A DNA stretch of 64,000 nt from Ferrimonas sp048263965 (GCF_048263965.1 NZ_JBLXDO010000001.1:62001-126000); one strand, 5' to 3'. Counted from the stretch's first letter, positions 40,404-49,132 are shown. The notes: generated by a model not told the origin, from the sequence alone. Numbers and translations are program-made.

Positions 40404-41381
40404 TCACAGGGGCTTAGGTCCGTTTTCCAGCGCCTCGTACCACTGAGCGCTCAGGGAGTTAAGCAGCTCCTGTTTGACCCAGTCGTGACAGGCAGACTGA
40501 TTGATGCTGGAGTAGACCAGGTAGTTGCCTATGGTTCGATCGACCTCTACCTGACTGAACATGGATTGGGTCAACTGGTCAGGCAGGCGACAGGTGCGCA
40601 TCCGTTTGACCAGTTTCATGTAGTCCCGGGTAAAGGCGCAGCAGCTTAGGGCGATGGCGCCGGTATCCAGCAGGTGACGACTCAGGGCCGCCAGGTTGTC
40701 GGTATAGCCTGCGACCTTGAGAGAGAGTCCCCGCTGGGCGGCTACTTGGGCCAGCAGCGGACAGGGGACATCGTCATAGTTGTCCAGCTCGAAATAGGGG
40801 AAGCGGCACAGGCTCTCCAGAGTGAGCTCGTCGTGGAATACCGGATGCCCCTCCCGCGCCACCAGGTACATCTCCTCGACCGGCGCGAACAGTTCGCCCA
40901 CCAGCTTATTGCCGTTGAAATTTTCATAGACCACGGCAAAGTCGATGTCGCCATTCTCAATGGCTCGGCTGCAGTCAGACGACAGGGTGCGTACCTCGAA
41001 GCTGAGTTGCGGTGCCTGGGGAAGGATCACCTCGTGCACCGCCCTGTTGGTGGCATAGGTAAACTCGTTGTAGGCATAGATGGTGAAGTGTTCTTTGGCG
41101 GTACTGGGATCAAACCGGGTGTGAGAGTGCCTCAGCTCGCCATAGCTCTGTATCAGGCGCTGTACAGTAGGTAGAATCTCCAGCGCCTTGTCGGTGGGCA
41201 CAAACCCCTGGCTGCGACGGATAAACAGCACATCCTCAAACACCTCCCTCAGGTTACCCATATGGCGACTGACGGTGGAGCTGCTCATGCCCAGCTCATT
41301 GGCGGCCAGACCGGCGTTGAGGTGGCGGGCCACAGACTCAAAGACGATCAGGGAACGGTAGTCGAGGCGTTCTATATCCAC
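40404..41381 (-). CDS. LysR-family regulator, paralogue 1
   Basis: A 325-aa LysR-type regulator. Helix-turn-helix at about residues 5-65 (SLIVFESVARHLNAGLAANELGMSSSTVSRHMGNLREVFEDVLFIRR), then a two-lobed ligand domain. It shares long stretches with the regulator at 41853: both have YDEF/YNEF near FTI, ENGDIDFAVVYE/ANGDIDFMVVYE, ELDNYDDVPCPLL/ELDNYNDLTCPLL and AGYTD. The two genes diverge across 471 bp and probably arose by duplication. Target unknown; the orphan molybdoenzyme operon is close. Confidence 0.9.
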   Translation of the reverse strand: MDIERLDYRSLIVFESVARHLNAGLAANELGMSSSTVSRHMGNLREVFEDVLFIRRSQGFVPTDKALEILPTVQRLIQSYGELRHSHTRFDPSTAKEHFTIYAYNEFTYATNRAVHEVILPQAPQLSFEVRTLSSDCSRAIENGDIDFAVVYENFNGNKLVGELFAPVEEMYLVAREGHPVFHDELTLESLCRFPYFELDNYDDVPCPLLAQVAAQRGLSLKVAGYTDNLAALSRHLLDTGAIALSCCAFTRDYMKLVKRMRTCRLPDQLTQSMFSQVEVDRTIGNYLVYSSINQSACHDWVKQELLNSLSAQWYEALENGPKPL

Positions 41382-41852
41382 GGAGGCTCTCCCAAGGTTG
41401 TTTTACCTGATTGTGATGGGCTTGAGGCTGAGCCACTATGCCCAAGATCACAGGGTGAAAAGCTGCGATCTGAAAACTGTTAACCTGACCCGAATTTGCA
41501 TATACGTAAAAATGAATTTTTACCAATACAAGAATGTCTCACTGGTGGATATGTTGCCGGGATGTATATCTTTTGAGTATTTGCTTTATATTTCCCTCGT
41601 CTGAATTAACCAAGGCTAAAGTTTTCATTTAGTCTCCATCAATACTTCGAGCACAAAATTGCGCCGATTTCGAGTGAGCTTCATCACATCTGGATTGCCG
41701 AAGTAAAAATTAGGAAATATCGAATTTTGAAAGTTAGGTGAGAACTCAAGTTCTTCAAATTTGGCCCCCCGGTAATGTGATCTGTGTAATAGTCAACCAG
41801 CACTGAAAGGGGGACCATCACCGCACACCCACTTTTCGCGAAACTGAGTGTT
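41382..41852. other. 471-bp divergent intergenic region between the LysR paralogues
   Basis: AT-rich compared with the flanks and without a credible gene. Apart from the CRP-type site at 41673 I see no strong dyad. It must hold the promoters of both LysR genes. Confidence 0.6.
41673..41688. promoter_or_regulatory. CRP-type site upstream of the second LysR gene
   Basis: AGTGAGCTTCATCACA matches TGTGA-N6-TCACA in nine of ten core positions, 165 bp before the ATG at 41853. It implies carbon or respiratory (CRP) input to the LysR pair. Confidence 0.5.
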
Positions 41853-42815
41853 ATGAAACTGGATCAACTGAACTACAACCAACTCAAGGTCCTGCTGGCG
41901 GTGTATAAACACGGTCAGGGTCACCAGGCTGCCAACGAGTTGGGCATGACGGCGTCGGCGGTGAGCCGGACGCTAAAGGGCTTGCGGGACATCTTCAAGG
42001 ATTCCCTGTTTGTCCGTCGCTCCTGTGGCCTGATCCCCACAGAAAAGACAAATCAGCTGATCCCCCTGGCAAAGAAGCTGGTGGACCAGTATCAGCAGAT
42101 TGAGCAGCACTACTCGGTGTTTACTCCCGAGGAATCCGGCGGTCAGTTCACCATCCTGGCCTACGATGAGTTTGTCTATGCGGTGCAGAAGGTGGTCAAT
42201 GACCATATTCTCCCCGAGGCGCCCAATCTGAAGTTTGAGATTCGCACTCTGAGCCATGACTGCACTGTGGAAGTGGCCAATGGCGATATCGATTTTATGG
42301 TGGTGTATGAGGGCTTTGAAGGTAAAAATCTGAATTGGGATATGTTTGCGGAAACCGGCGATCTCTATATTCTCGCCAACCACCGCCACCCTATTCTGTC
42401 CAAGGAGCCCAACCTGGCAGATATTGCCCGTTATCCACTGCTTGAGCTGGATAACTATAACGATTTGACCTGTCCTCTGCTGGTGAATTTGTGCCGGGAG
42501 GTGGGCCATGAAATGGAAGTGGCCGGATACACTGACAGTGTGGCCACGGCAATGAGAATGCTGGCGGATTCCAATAGCATTACATTAAGTTGCAACCAGT
42601 TTACCCGGCAGTTTGTGGATATGGTACCCCACGTGGATTACGTGAAACTTCCGGATGAATTGGCAAGAAGAGTACGTGAACGACGCAGAACCGAGAGAGA
42701 TATTGGTAACTACATTCTCTATGGCGACATTAATAACTCTGCGTCATTTAACTGGGTTAAATCCAAGTTAATTTACGGACTCGAGAAAGAGTGGCGAAAA
42801 GCCTCTGAGCGATAA
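41853..42815 (+). CDS. LysR-family regulator, paralogue 2
   Basis: A 320-aa LysR-type regulator with helix-turn-helix LKVLLAVYKHGQGHQAANELGMTASAVSRTLKGLRDIFKDSLFVRR and a ligand-binding domain like that of the protein at 40404. Less GC-rich than its surroundings, mainly in the 3' half. It is transcribed toward the molybdoenzyme operon, 650 bp upstream of its first gene, and is the natural candidate to control it. The gap contains two perfect inverted repeats. Confidence 0.9.
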   Translation: MKLDQLNYNQLKVLLAVYKHGQGHQAANELGMTASAVSRTLKGLRDIFKDSLFVRRSCGLIPTEKTNQLIPLAKKLVDQYQQIEQHYSVFTPEESGGQFTILAYDEFVYAVQKVVNDHILPEAPNLKFEIRTLSHDCTVEVANGDIDFMVVYEGFEGKNLNWDMFAETGDLYILANHRHPILSKEPNLADIARYPLLELDNYNDLTCPLLVNLCREVGHEMEVAGYTDSVATAMRMLADSNSITLSCNQFTRQFVDMVPHVDYVKLPDELARRVRERRRTERDIGNYILYGDINNSASFNWVKSKLIYGLEKEWRKASER

Positions 42816-42916
42816 TTTTAGGCAAAATCAATAATTTGCTTTCCCCAGGCGACCCCTAAAATCGAGGTCGTCCGGGGAGGGTATGCCCTAATTTTCCGCT
42901 GAATCTAAATTTGAAT

Positions 42917-42948
42917 GGTTCTCAATTGGGGGGTGAATATTGAGAACC
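42917..42948. promoter_or_regulatory. Perfect inverted repeat A upstream of the molybdoenzyme operon
   Basis: GGTTCTCAAT (42917-42926) and ATTGAGAACC (42939-42948) are exact complements separated by 12 bp. The centre-to-centre geometry suits a LysR or dimeric operator; as RNA it would also form a stable hairpin. It has no T-run, so it is not an obvious terminator for the LysR gene. Confidence 0.6.
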
Positions 42949-42994
42949 CGGATCTGAGCCCTGTATAAATTGGGCTTTGACCGAAAAAGAACCC

Positions 42995-43024
42995 GATAAC
43001 TAACAGTTTTTTAAGTTAGTTATC
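42995..43024. promoter_or_regulatory. Perfect inverted repeat B upstream of the molybdoenzyme operon
   Basis: GATAACTAAC (42995-43004) and GTTAGTTATC (43015-43024) are exact complements around AGTTTTTTAA. The sequence is unrelated to repeat A, so a second regulator or an RNA structure is possible. Confidence 0.6.
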
Positions 43025-43465
43025 AAGCTCTTTGAGGCATCAGCAGGATGGTGACTCAAGGGGTGGTTTCAGGGTGTTGAGTCTGGCGATAGCTCCAAGC
43101 AGGAGTGACCCGCTGCAGGCCCTGACCCTGACGTACTGGTAAGGAATGGAATTCTGGAAGAGGTGTGGGGGTTGCGTTGACGTGCCCACTGACTCGAAAG
43201 GGATTTAACTTGATTTGCCAGTACAACATTTAAATCGTTTACCTGTTTTGTGTTTGATATTTAGCTGCAATTAAAAAGTTGGTGCAAATAAGGCCTGGTG
43301 GTGAGACTCATCTCTCTCATTCCCTGCTAAAGCATGACCCTCAGTTGTCCTAAAGCAATGTTGTTTTGCCCCGGGCCGTCTTTTTAATCAGCTTTTATCA
43401 AGTGTTAAATAACAAGTTGACGATGATTTGACCTTGCATAAAAAGTTAAAAAGGTTGGTAGTAAG

Positions 43466-45673
43466 ATGATGAAACTCGATAGACGTAAGTTCCTGAAAGG
43501 AGTCGGTGCTACATCGGTTTTTACCTCCTTGTCTGGACTGGCCCCTGGCGTGGCCAATGCGAAACAGCCTGGCTCTCATAACGGCCTGCTGGACAAGCGT
43601 AATGGTGAAGTGAAGTACCATACCTGTGCCCGTAACTGTGCGGACCGCTGTCTGCTCAAGTTCCGTGTACAGAACGGTCGCATGACCTACGTAAGTGGTG
43701 CGGAAGAGCAGGAAAAGACCGGTACTTCTCCCTGTGTGAAGGGCCATACCTACGTACAGTACACCTATGCCGCAGACCGTATTCTGCACCCCATGAAGCG
43801 TGTGGGTAAGAAGGGTGAAGGTAAGTGGAAACGCATCACCTGGGACGAGGCCTACGCCGAAATCTCCACCCGTCTGAAGCAGGTGATCGCCGAGCACGGT
43901 CCAGAAGCGGTATTGCCCTACTCCTACTCCGGTCACGAAGGCATGATTGGCAAGTACGGCGGCCCATGTCGTTTCTTCCACAAGCTGGGCTCTTCTCAGC
44001 TGGATCGTCTGGTGTGTGTATTCGCAGCCTACGAGGGCCTGAAGTCCGTCACCGGTACCTGGCGTGGGCCGGATCCAGAGGACAACCCTCTGACCGACTG
44101 TTACATCGCCTGGGGTCAGAACGAAACCGCCACCAACGTACACGGCATCAAGTACATCCACCGTGCCATGGACAATGGTGCCAAGCTGCTGGTGGTTAAC
44201 CCCATCCGTACTCCTATCGCTTCTCAGGCGGACATCTGGCTGCAGCCCAGGCCGTCTACCGATACCCATCTGGCGGCCGGTATCATGAAGTACCTGGTGG
44301 AGAAGGATCTGGTCGATCACGACTTCATCAAGAAGAGCACCCTGGGTTACGACGAGCTGGTGGCTCGCCTGAACGAGATCAGCTACGACGAAGTCGAGCA
44401 GATCACCGGTGTGCCTCGCGAGAAGATGTTCGAGTTTGCCAAGGTGTACGGCGAGTCTCCCAAGTCCGTACTGCGCCTGGGCTACGGCATGCAGCGTAAC
44501 TTCAACGGTGCCCGTATGTCCCGTGCCATCGCCATGATGCACGCCATCACCGGTAACTTCGGTGAGATCGGTAACGGCTTCGTGTACGACAACGTTCAGG
44601 CCGATGACGGCATGAACTACGCCAAGGGTACTGCGTCCCACCTGCGGACCAACTACAAGACCGCTCAGCACATCAACATGACTGAGATCGCCAAGGCGAT
44701 TCACCCCACCAACCCCACCGCGTATGGCAAGCCCAGCAAGCCGATTCACGCGCTGATCAACTACAACGGTAACTTCGTTGCGGTTGCTCCGGATTCCAAC
44801 GCCTGTCGCCTCGGCGCCATGCGTGAGGATCTGTTCCTGGTGGTTCACGACTTCATCATGACCGATACCGCTGAGCTGGCTGACATCATCGTGCCTGCCG
44901 CGACTCAGTTTGAGTCTGACGATTACTGCCCTGACTACAACTGCTACTACCAGCAGATCTGTGAGAAGGTGATTGAGCCTGTGGGCGAGTCCAAGGACAA
45001 CTGGACCTTCTTCAAAGAGCTGGCTCAGCACATGGGCTACGACGATCCCGAGTTCAAGGTGGATCACGAGCAGATCCTGCGCGACTTCCTGGACACCGAT
45101 GATTACGCCTATGAAGGCATCACCTACGAAAAGATCGCCAAAGAGAAATTCGTTAAGGTGAACGTGCCTAAGCCATTCTTCGGCGACGGCAAGTACTTCA
45201 CCGAGTCCGGCAAGATTGAACTCTACTCCGACTACATGAAGAAGGCTGGCTTCGATCCTGTGATCGACCTGGGTCTGCCAGAGGATGAGATGATTCCTGA
45301 AGAGCGGGATCTGCCTTTCCGTCTGCTGTCCCCTGCGATCCCGCAGCGTGCCAACAGCTCCTTCTACAACGTGAAGTATATCCGTAACTTCCCGGCTTAC
45401 TTCGCCAAGATCAGCCCGGCCGATGCCGAGAAATACGGCATCAAGAACAACGACCGGATCCGCCTGAACAACCATCGTGGTGAGGCCTACTTCGTGGCCC
45501 AGGTTACCAGCCAGGTTATCCCAGGAACCATCATGGCTCCCAAGAACAACTGGCGTCGTATGGACCCTCAGGGCCTCAACAGTTGTACCAACAACCTGAC
45601 CACCGACAAGTTGACCGATATGGGCGGTTGCTCTGCCTATCACTCAACCCGTGTAGGCCTGAGCAAGGCGTAA
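43466..45673 (+). CDS. Tat-exported molybdopterin oxidoreductase, substrate unknown
   Basis: A 735-aa catalytic subunit of the DMSO-reductase superfamily. Tat signal DRRKFLKGVGATSVFTSLSG; N-terminal [4Fe-4S] motif CARNCADRCLLKFRV...SPCVKG; MGD-binding segments WGQNETATNVHG, VVNPIRTPIASQADIWLQPRPSTDTHLAAGI and a C-terminal ANSSFYNV...FPAYFAKISPADAEKYGI. It lacks the ARICH motif of the formate dehydrogenases here, so it is a different enzyme. I cannot assign the Mo ligand with confidence. The partner subunits (FeS, FdnI-like cytochrome b) say it exchanges electrons with quinones. Codon use is highly uniform, suggesting strong expression. Confidence 0.92.
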   Translation: MMKLDRRKFLKGVGATSVFTSLSGLAPGVANAKQPGSHNGLLDKRNGEVKYHTCARNCADRCLLKFRVQNGRMTYVSGAEEQEKTGTSPCVKGHTYVQYTYAADRILHPMKRVGKKGEGKWKRITWDEAYAEISTRLKQVIAEHGPEAVLPYSYSGHEGMIGKYGGPCRFFHKLGSSQLDRLVCVFAAYEGLKSVTGTWRGPDPEDNPLTDCYIAWGQNETATNVHGIKYIHRAMDNGAKLLVVNPIRTPIASQADIWLQPRPSTDTHLAAGIMKYLVEKDLVDHDFIKKSTLGYDELVARLNEISYDEVEQITGVPREKMFEFAKVYGESPKSVLRLGYGMQRNFNGARMSRAIAMMHAITGNFGEIGNGFVYDNVQADDGMNYAKGTASHLRTNYKTAQHINMTEIAKAIHPTNPTAYGKPSKPIHALINYNGNFVAVAPDSNACRLGAMREDLFLVVHDFIMTDTAELADIIVPAATQFESDDYCPDYNCYYQQICEKVIEPVGESKDNWTFFKELAQHMGYDDPEFKVDHEQILRDFLDTDDYAYEGITYEKIAKEKFVKVNVPKPFFGDGKYFTESGKIELYSDYMKKAGFDPVIDLGLPEDEMIPEERDLPFRLLSPAIPQRANSSFYNVKYIRNFPAYFAKISPADAEKYGIKNNDRIRLNNHRGEAYFVAQVTSQVIPGTIMAPKNNWRRMDPQGLNSCTNNLTTDKLTDMGGCSAYHSTRVGLSKA

Positions 45674-45683
45674 GGAGTAATCG

Positions 45684-46232
45684 ATGGAAAACAAACATCA
45701 ACGTGGATTTGTCTTCAGACAAGAGAACTGTGTGGGTTGTGGCGCCTGTACCATTGCGTGCCAGATTCACAACGAACTGCCTGAAAACGTGCGTTTCCGT
45801 AAAGTGGACCGCTACGAAGTGCAGAAGGGTGACGGCATCGTCGACGTATGGCTGAGCCACTCCTGCATGCATTGCGGCAACCCCGCCTGTCTGATGGTCT
45901 GCCCCGCCAAGGCCTACACCGTGCGTCACGATGGCCTGGTGGTGCTGGATCGCGAGAAGTGCACCGGCTGTGGCCTGTGTGTGTCTGCTTGCCCCTACGA
46001 CGCGGTGGCCATGGTGGATACCGACGGCAAAGCGGCCAAGTGTAACATGTGCATCGAGCTTATCGACCAGGGCAAGAACCCCGCCTGTGTCGACGGTTGC
46101 CCGGTACAGTGCCTGAAGTCTGACAACGTCAACCAGGTGCTGGATCAGAAAGCCTCTGCCAGCAAGCAGGGTGTGGGCTACGGTGACTGCGTAACCAAGC
46201 CAAACATGGTGATTATTAAGGAGCGGGCATGA
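45684..46232 (+). CDS. Four-cluster ferredoxin subunit (DmsB-like) of the orphan molybdoenzyme
   Basis: A 182-aa electron-transfer subunit with motifs CVGCGACTIACQ, CMHCGNPACLMVCP, CTGCGLCVSACP and CNMCIELIDQGKNPACVDGCPVQC, that is four [4Fe-4S] clusters in the DmsB/NrfC/PsrB pattern. ATG behind AAGGAG, 10 bp after the catalytic subunit. The stop overlaps the chaperone start (ATGA). It would shuttle electrons between the Mo subunit and the cytochrome b at 46881. Confidence 0.94.
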   Translation: MENKHQRGFVFRQENCVGCGACTIACQIHNELPENVRFRKVDRYEVQKGDGIVDVWLSHSCMHCGNPACLMVCPAKAYTVRHDGLVVLDREKCTGCGLCVSACPYDAVAMVDTDGKAAKCNMCIELIDQGKNPACVDGCPVQCLKSDNVNQVLDQKASASKQGVGYGDCVTKPNMVIIKERA

Positions 46233-46822
46233 TGAACGGCGAGTTTGGTCCCATTGCTTCGGCGTATCACGCCTTCAAGGGCATGGTGTTTGACCCCTCC
46301 AGCAAGGAGTCGCTCGAGCGCCTGATTGCTTACCTCGAAGCCGGTGAGAACAACGACGCGTTGTTGTCCGAGGCGCGCCGCCATCTGCAGGCGCCCATGG
46401 AGTTGGAGTGTGACTTCAACCGGATGTGTATCGGACCGACTCGCCTGCTGGTGCCACCCTATGAGTCCGTTCACCGCGCCAGCGGTCGGCAGATCAACAC
46501 CGACGAGACCGTGGCCGTGGCTGATTTCTATCAGCACATCGGCCTGGTGATCGACGAGAAGTTGAGCGAGCCGGCGGATTACATCGGCAATGAGCTGGAG
46601 TTCCTCTACTGCCTGGAGGCTCTGGCCCATGAGCACCAAAAACAGGGTAACGACGACACCGTCGCCGAGCTCAAGGCGCTGGCCGGGGAGTTCCTCGACA
46701 AGCACCTGGGCACCTGGTACCAGGCCTTCACCGACGGCATGTGTGAGCATGCCGAGCTGGAGTTCTGGCGCCTGTACGCGACGGCTCTGAGTGAGTTCCT
46801 GTCATCCCGAATAACTCATTAA
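46229..46822 (+). CDS. TorD/DmsD-family chaperone of the orphan molybdoenzyme
   Basis: A 197-aa helical cytoplasmic protein. The TorD-family core is visible as LECDFNRMCIGPTRLLVPPYESVHRASG (the D/E-x-x-R-LF...P-x-E-S pattern) and YIGNELEFLYCLEALAHEH. Shares the fold but little sequence with the chaperone at 12179, so it is dedicated to this operon's Tat-exported Mo subunit. Translationally coupled to the FeS subunit gene by a 4-bp overlap. Confidence 0.88.
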   Translation: MMNGEFGPIASAYHAFKGMVFDPSSKESLERLIAYLEAGENNDALLSEARRHLQAPMELECDFNRMCIGPTRLLVPPYESVHRASGRQINTDETVAVADFYQHIGLVIDEKLSEPADYIGNELEFLYCLEALAHEHQKQGNDDTVAELKALAGEFLDKHLGTWYQAFTDGMCEHAELEFWRLYATALSEFLSSRITH

Positions 46823-46826
46823 TTTC

Positions 46827-46844
46827 CGGGGACGGATGTCCCCG
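46827..46844 (+). other. Hairpin between chaperone and cytochrome b genes
   Basis: CGGGGAC / GTCCCCG 7-bp stem with loop GGAT, 5 bp after the chaperone stop, without a T-run. Likely a processing or stability element ahead of the membrane subunit. Confidence 0.45.
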
Positions 46845-46880
46845 CCTGTAAGGCGCCGGTTTGGCTCCTAAGGATATGAG

Positions 46881-47843
46881 ATGAAACGTTTTATTGCTTT
46901 ACTTCAGATGGTGCTGGTGGCGGCGTTTGCCGGCCAGGCCGTGGCCGCAGAGAAGGCCGAGCTGCAACCTCAGCAGTGGCAACCCATTCAGGAAGTGACC
47001 ATCGCCGGTGACATTCCTGAGCTGCGCGGCATGCCTGTGTCTCCCGAGCTGCCCGTGGTGAATACCGCCGTCAACGAAGGTTACCTGCAGACCCTGTCCC
47101 CCGCCTCCTACTGGGCCGACATTCTGACCTACTCCTTCTTCGGCATGATCGCCCTGCTGACTCTGTTCGTGATGATCAACGGCAAGTCCAAGCTGCACGG
47201 CGGTTTCTCCGGCAACAAGGTGGATCGTTGGAGCGGCATGGACATCTTCGTCCACTGGCTGGGCGGCATCGCCTGTCTGTTCCTGATCATCACCGGCCTG
47301 ATCATGGGCGCCGGTCGCTTCCTGCTGGAACCCAACATGGGCGTCAGCCACTGGGTCGGCGTGATCAACACCTCCGTCTCCCTGCACGACATGATGGCCT
47401 GGCCCTTCATCATCGGTTGGGCGGTGATGGTCCTGAAGTGGCTGCCCAAGCAGCTGCCCGAGTCCTGTGACGCTGCCTGGTTTGCCAAGGCCGGTGGTTA
47501 CCTGAACTTCGGTCCCTTCAAGGGCCAGCACCCTGACGCAGGCTTTGCCAACGCCGGTGAGAAGCTGTGGTTCTGGACTTTCGCCATCTGCGGTGCCCTG
47601 ATTGTGGGTTCCGGTCTGGTGATGATGTTCCCCAGCCTGGTTGAGACCAAAGACGGTGCCAACCTGAGCCTGGTGCTGCACCTGGTGAGCGCGGCCATCA
47701 TCGGCGCCTTCGCCGTGGTGCACATCTTCATGGCCACCGTTATGTCCGAAGGTGGTATGGAGTGCATGGTTACCGGTAAGTGTGATGAGAACTGGGCCAA
47801 GCAACACCACAACCTGTGGTTCAAGCAGGTAAGCAAGTCCTAA
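46881..47843 (+). CDS. Cytochrome b subunit (FdhC/FdnI-like) of the orphan molybdoenzyme
   Basis: A 320-aa inner-membrane cytochrome b. Signal (LLQMVLVAAFAGQAVAA), then four helices with heme histidines (DIFVHWLGGIACLFLIITGL, VSLHDMMAWPFIIGW, LVLHLVSAAIIGAFAVVHIFMATVMSEGG). The C-terminus GKCDENWAKQHHNLWFKQ is nearly that of the formate dehydrogenase cytochromes at 16594 and 22397. It belongs to the formate dehydrogenase gamma family, but serves an unrelated catalytic subunit. That points to quinone exchange at the periplasmic face. Confidence 0.93.
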   Translation: MKRFIALLQMVLVAAFAGQAVAAEKAELQPQQWQPIQEVTIAGDIPELRGMPVSPELPVVNTAVNEGYLQTLSPASYWADILTYSFFGMIALLTLFVMINGKSKLHGGFSGNKVDRWSGMDIFVHWLGGIACLFLIITGLIMGAGRFLLEPNMGVSHWVGVINTSVSLHDMMAWPFIIGWAVMVLKWLPKQLPESCDAAWFAKAGGYLNFGPFKGQHPDAGFANAGEKLWFWTFAICGALIVGSGLVMMFPSLVETKDGANLSLVLHLVSAAIIGAFAVVHIFMATVMSEGGMECMVTGKCDENWAKQHHNLWFKQVSKS

Positions 47844-47850
47844 CTTGATG

Positions 47851-47897
47851 CCGGGGACGCCAGCGTCCCCGGTCTCTCCCGGCCCCATCCGGGGCCG
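47851..47897 (+). other. Two GC-rich hairpins between cytochrome b and porin genes
   Basis: CCGGGGACG / CGTCCCCGG (47851-47872) and CGGCCCC / GGGGCCG (47880-47897), both with 4-nt loops and no T-run. They may separate the enzyme mRNA from the porin mRNA by processing or partial termination. Confidence 0.55.
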
Positions 47898-47977
47898 ATT
47901 CATTGAATCCGTGCCGTTCACCTCTCCCCGCGAGCAGGTGCGGCCCCGTAGTACCTAACGGAATGAGAATTACGACA

Positions 47978-49036
47978 ATGAACACCAAGATGACTCTGAT
48001 TGCCGGCGCCGTTGCCGCCCTGTCCTTCAATGCCCTGGCCGCCGATTCCCTGGAAGAGCAGGTGCGCGTCCTGTCCGAGCGTGTCCAGCAGCTGGAGCAG
48101 CAGGGCCCACAGGTCGCCGAAGGCACCACCTTCAACCTGTACGGCAGCCTGCGCCCCACCTTCAACTACCTGGACTCTGGTGATGACTCCAAGTGGGACG
48201 TGCGTGACGCCCTGTCTCGCGTTGGCATCAAGGCCACCACCGAGCTGAGCAATGGCTGGGTGGCCATCGCCCAGGGTGAGTGGAGCGTCGACATCTCCAA
48301 CAACGGTGACTTTGGCAAGGCCCGTCAGGCCTACGTGGCTCTGTCGACTCCCTACGGCCAGCTGGGCGTGGGTAAGCAGCGTCCTGCCCAGTACACCCTG
48401 GTGGCTGAGTACGTGGACATCTTCAACCACGCCAACAGCCCTTACGCCTATGACGCGGAGAGCCCCTTCTTCGTCGATAACTTCGTCACCTACAAGCTGC
48501 AGCATCAGGGTGTCACCCTGATGGCAGGCGCTCAGATCAGCGGTGACAAGGGTGATGACAACGCCGATCTGGTGAACCTGGGTCTGGGTTATGACCTGGA
48601 TGGCCTGCACCTGGGCCTGGGTTATGTCGCCGCAGACCGCCTGGATGACAGCAACCAGGTGATTGGTGATGACAAGACCCTGGGCGGTGTCGTGGCGTAC
48701 AGCTTCGACAACGGTCTCTACCTGGCCGCAGCCTACCAGGACAAGGATTACAACCTGGACGGCGGTGCCGATCGCAGTGGCAGCACCATCGATACTGCCC
48801 TGGCCTACCCCTTCGCCGACGATTACAAGGTGAAGCTGGGTTACTTCAAGTTTGAAGACGGCAAGAAAGTGGCCAGTGGCGACTACGATGGCTACAACAC
48901 CACCCTGGAGTGGCAGCCTGCCGGCAACCTGCGTCTGCACGTCGAGTACCTGGTGAAGGACTTCGACAACGCCGACAAGGACACCTCCATCGCCGTGGGT
49001 ATGCGTTACGACTTCGACCTCGGTTGGAACTTCTGA
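47978..49036 (+). CDS. Outer-membrane porin of the orphan molybdoenzyme operon
   Basis: A 352-aa general porin. Signal MNTKMTLIAGAVAALSFNALA, then a short coiled coil (LEEQVRVLSERVQQLEQQ) and a Gram-negative porin barrel: FNLYGSLRPTFNYLD, VGIKATTELSNGWVAIAQGEW, RQAYVALSTPYGQLGVGKQ, ending MRYDFDLGWNF with terminal Phe. Its place directly behind the molybdoenzyme genes suggests it admits the enzyme's substrate. Start ATG 47978 with a purine-rich upstream. Confidence 0.9.
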   Translation: MNTKMTLIAGAVAALSFNALAADSLEEQVRVLSERVQQLEQQGPQVAEGTTFNLYGSLRPTFNYLDSGDDSKWDVRDALSRVGIKATTELSNGWVAIAQGEWSVDISNNGDFGKARQAYVALSTPYGQLGVGKQRPAQYTLVAEYVDIFNHANSPYAYDAESPFFVDNFVTYKLQHQGVTLMAGAQISGDKGDDNADLVNLGLGYDLDGLHLGLGYVAADRLDDSNQVIGDDKTLGGVVAYSFDNGLYLAAAYQDKDYNLDGGADRSGSTIDTALAYPFADDYKVKLGYFKFEDGKKVASGDYDGYNTTLEWQPAGNLRLHVEYLVKDFDNADKDTSIAVGMRYDFDLGWNF

Positions 49037-49107
49037 GCCCATCCGCTCACCCTTGGGATGGCCCGTTTCCCCGGCGGGTCCTCTCCTTTTTAACATCCTT
49101 GTGTTTC

Positions 49108-49132
49108 AGGCAGCCTTCGGGCTGCCTTTTTT
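49108..49132 (+). terminator. Rho-independent terminator after the porin
   Basis: AGGCAGCC / GGCTGCCT, a perfect 8-bp stem with a TTCG tetraloop followed by a T-run. A strong terminator. Confidence 0.93.

Larger units (their letters stand above)
42816..43465. other. 650-bp regulatory region before the orphan molybdoenzyme operon
   Basis: No credible gene. The first 210 bp hold an imperfect hairpin (42843-42877, CCCCAGGCGACC / GGTCGTCCGGGG) and two perfect 10-bp inverted repeats listed separately. The remaining 440 bp are featureless by eye apart from AT-rich stretches just before the start codon. Confidence 0.6.

Noticed and set aside
43155..43180. A possible -24/-12 element upstream of the orphan molybdoenzyme
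   Set aside because: GG and GC spacing is right around GGGGGTTGC, but the -24 half lacks TGGC and the match is too weak to list.
43388..45643. A 751-codon leftward open frame opposite the orphan molybdoenzyme
   Set aside because: Shadow of a strongly codon-biased gene; no recognisable motif, and the plus-strand protein is unambiguous.
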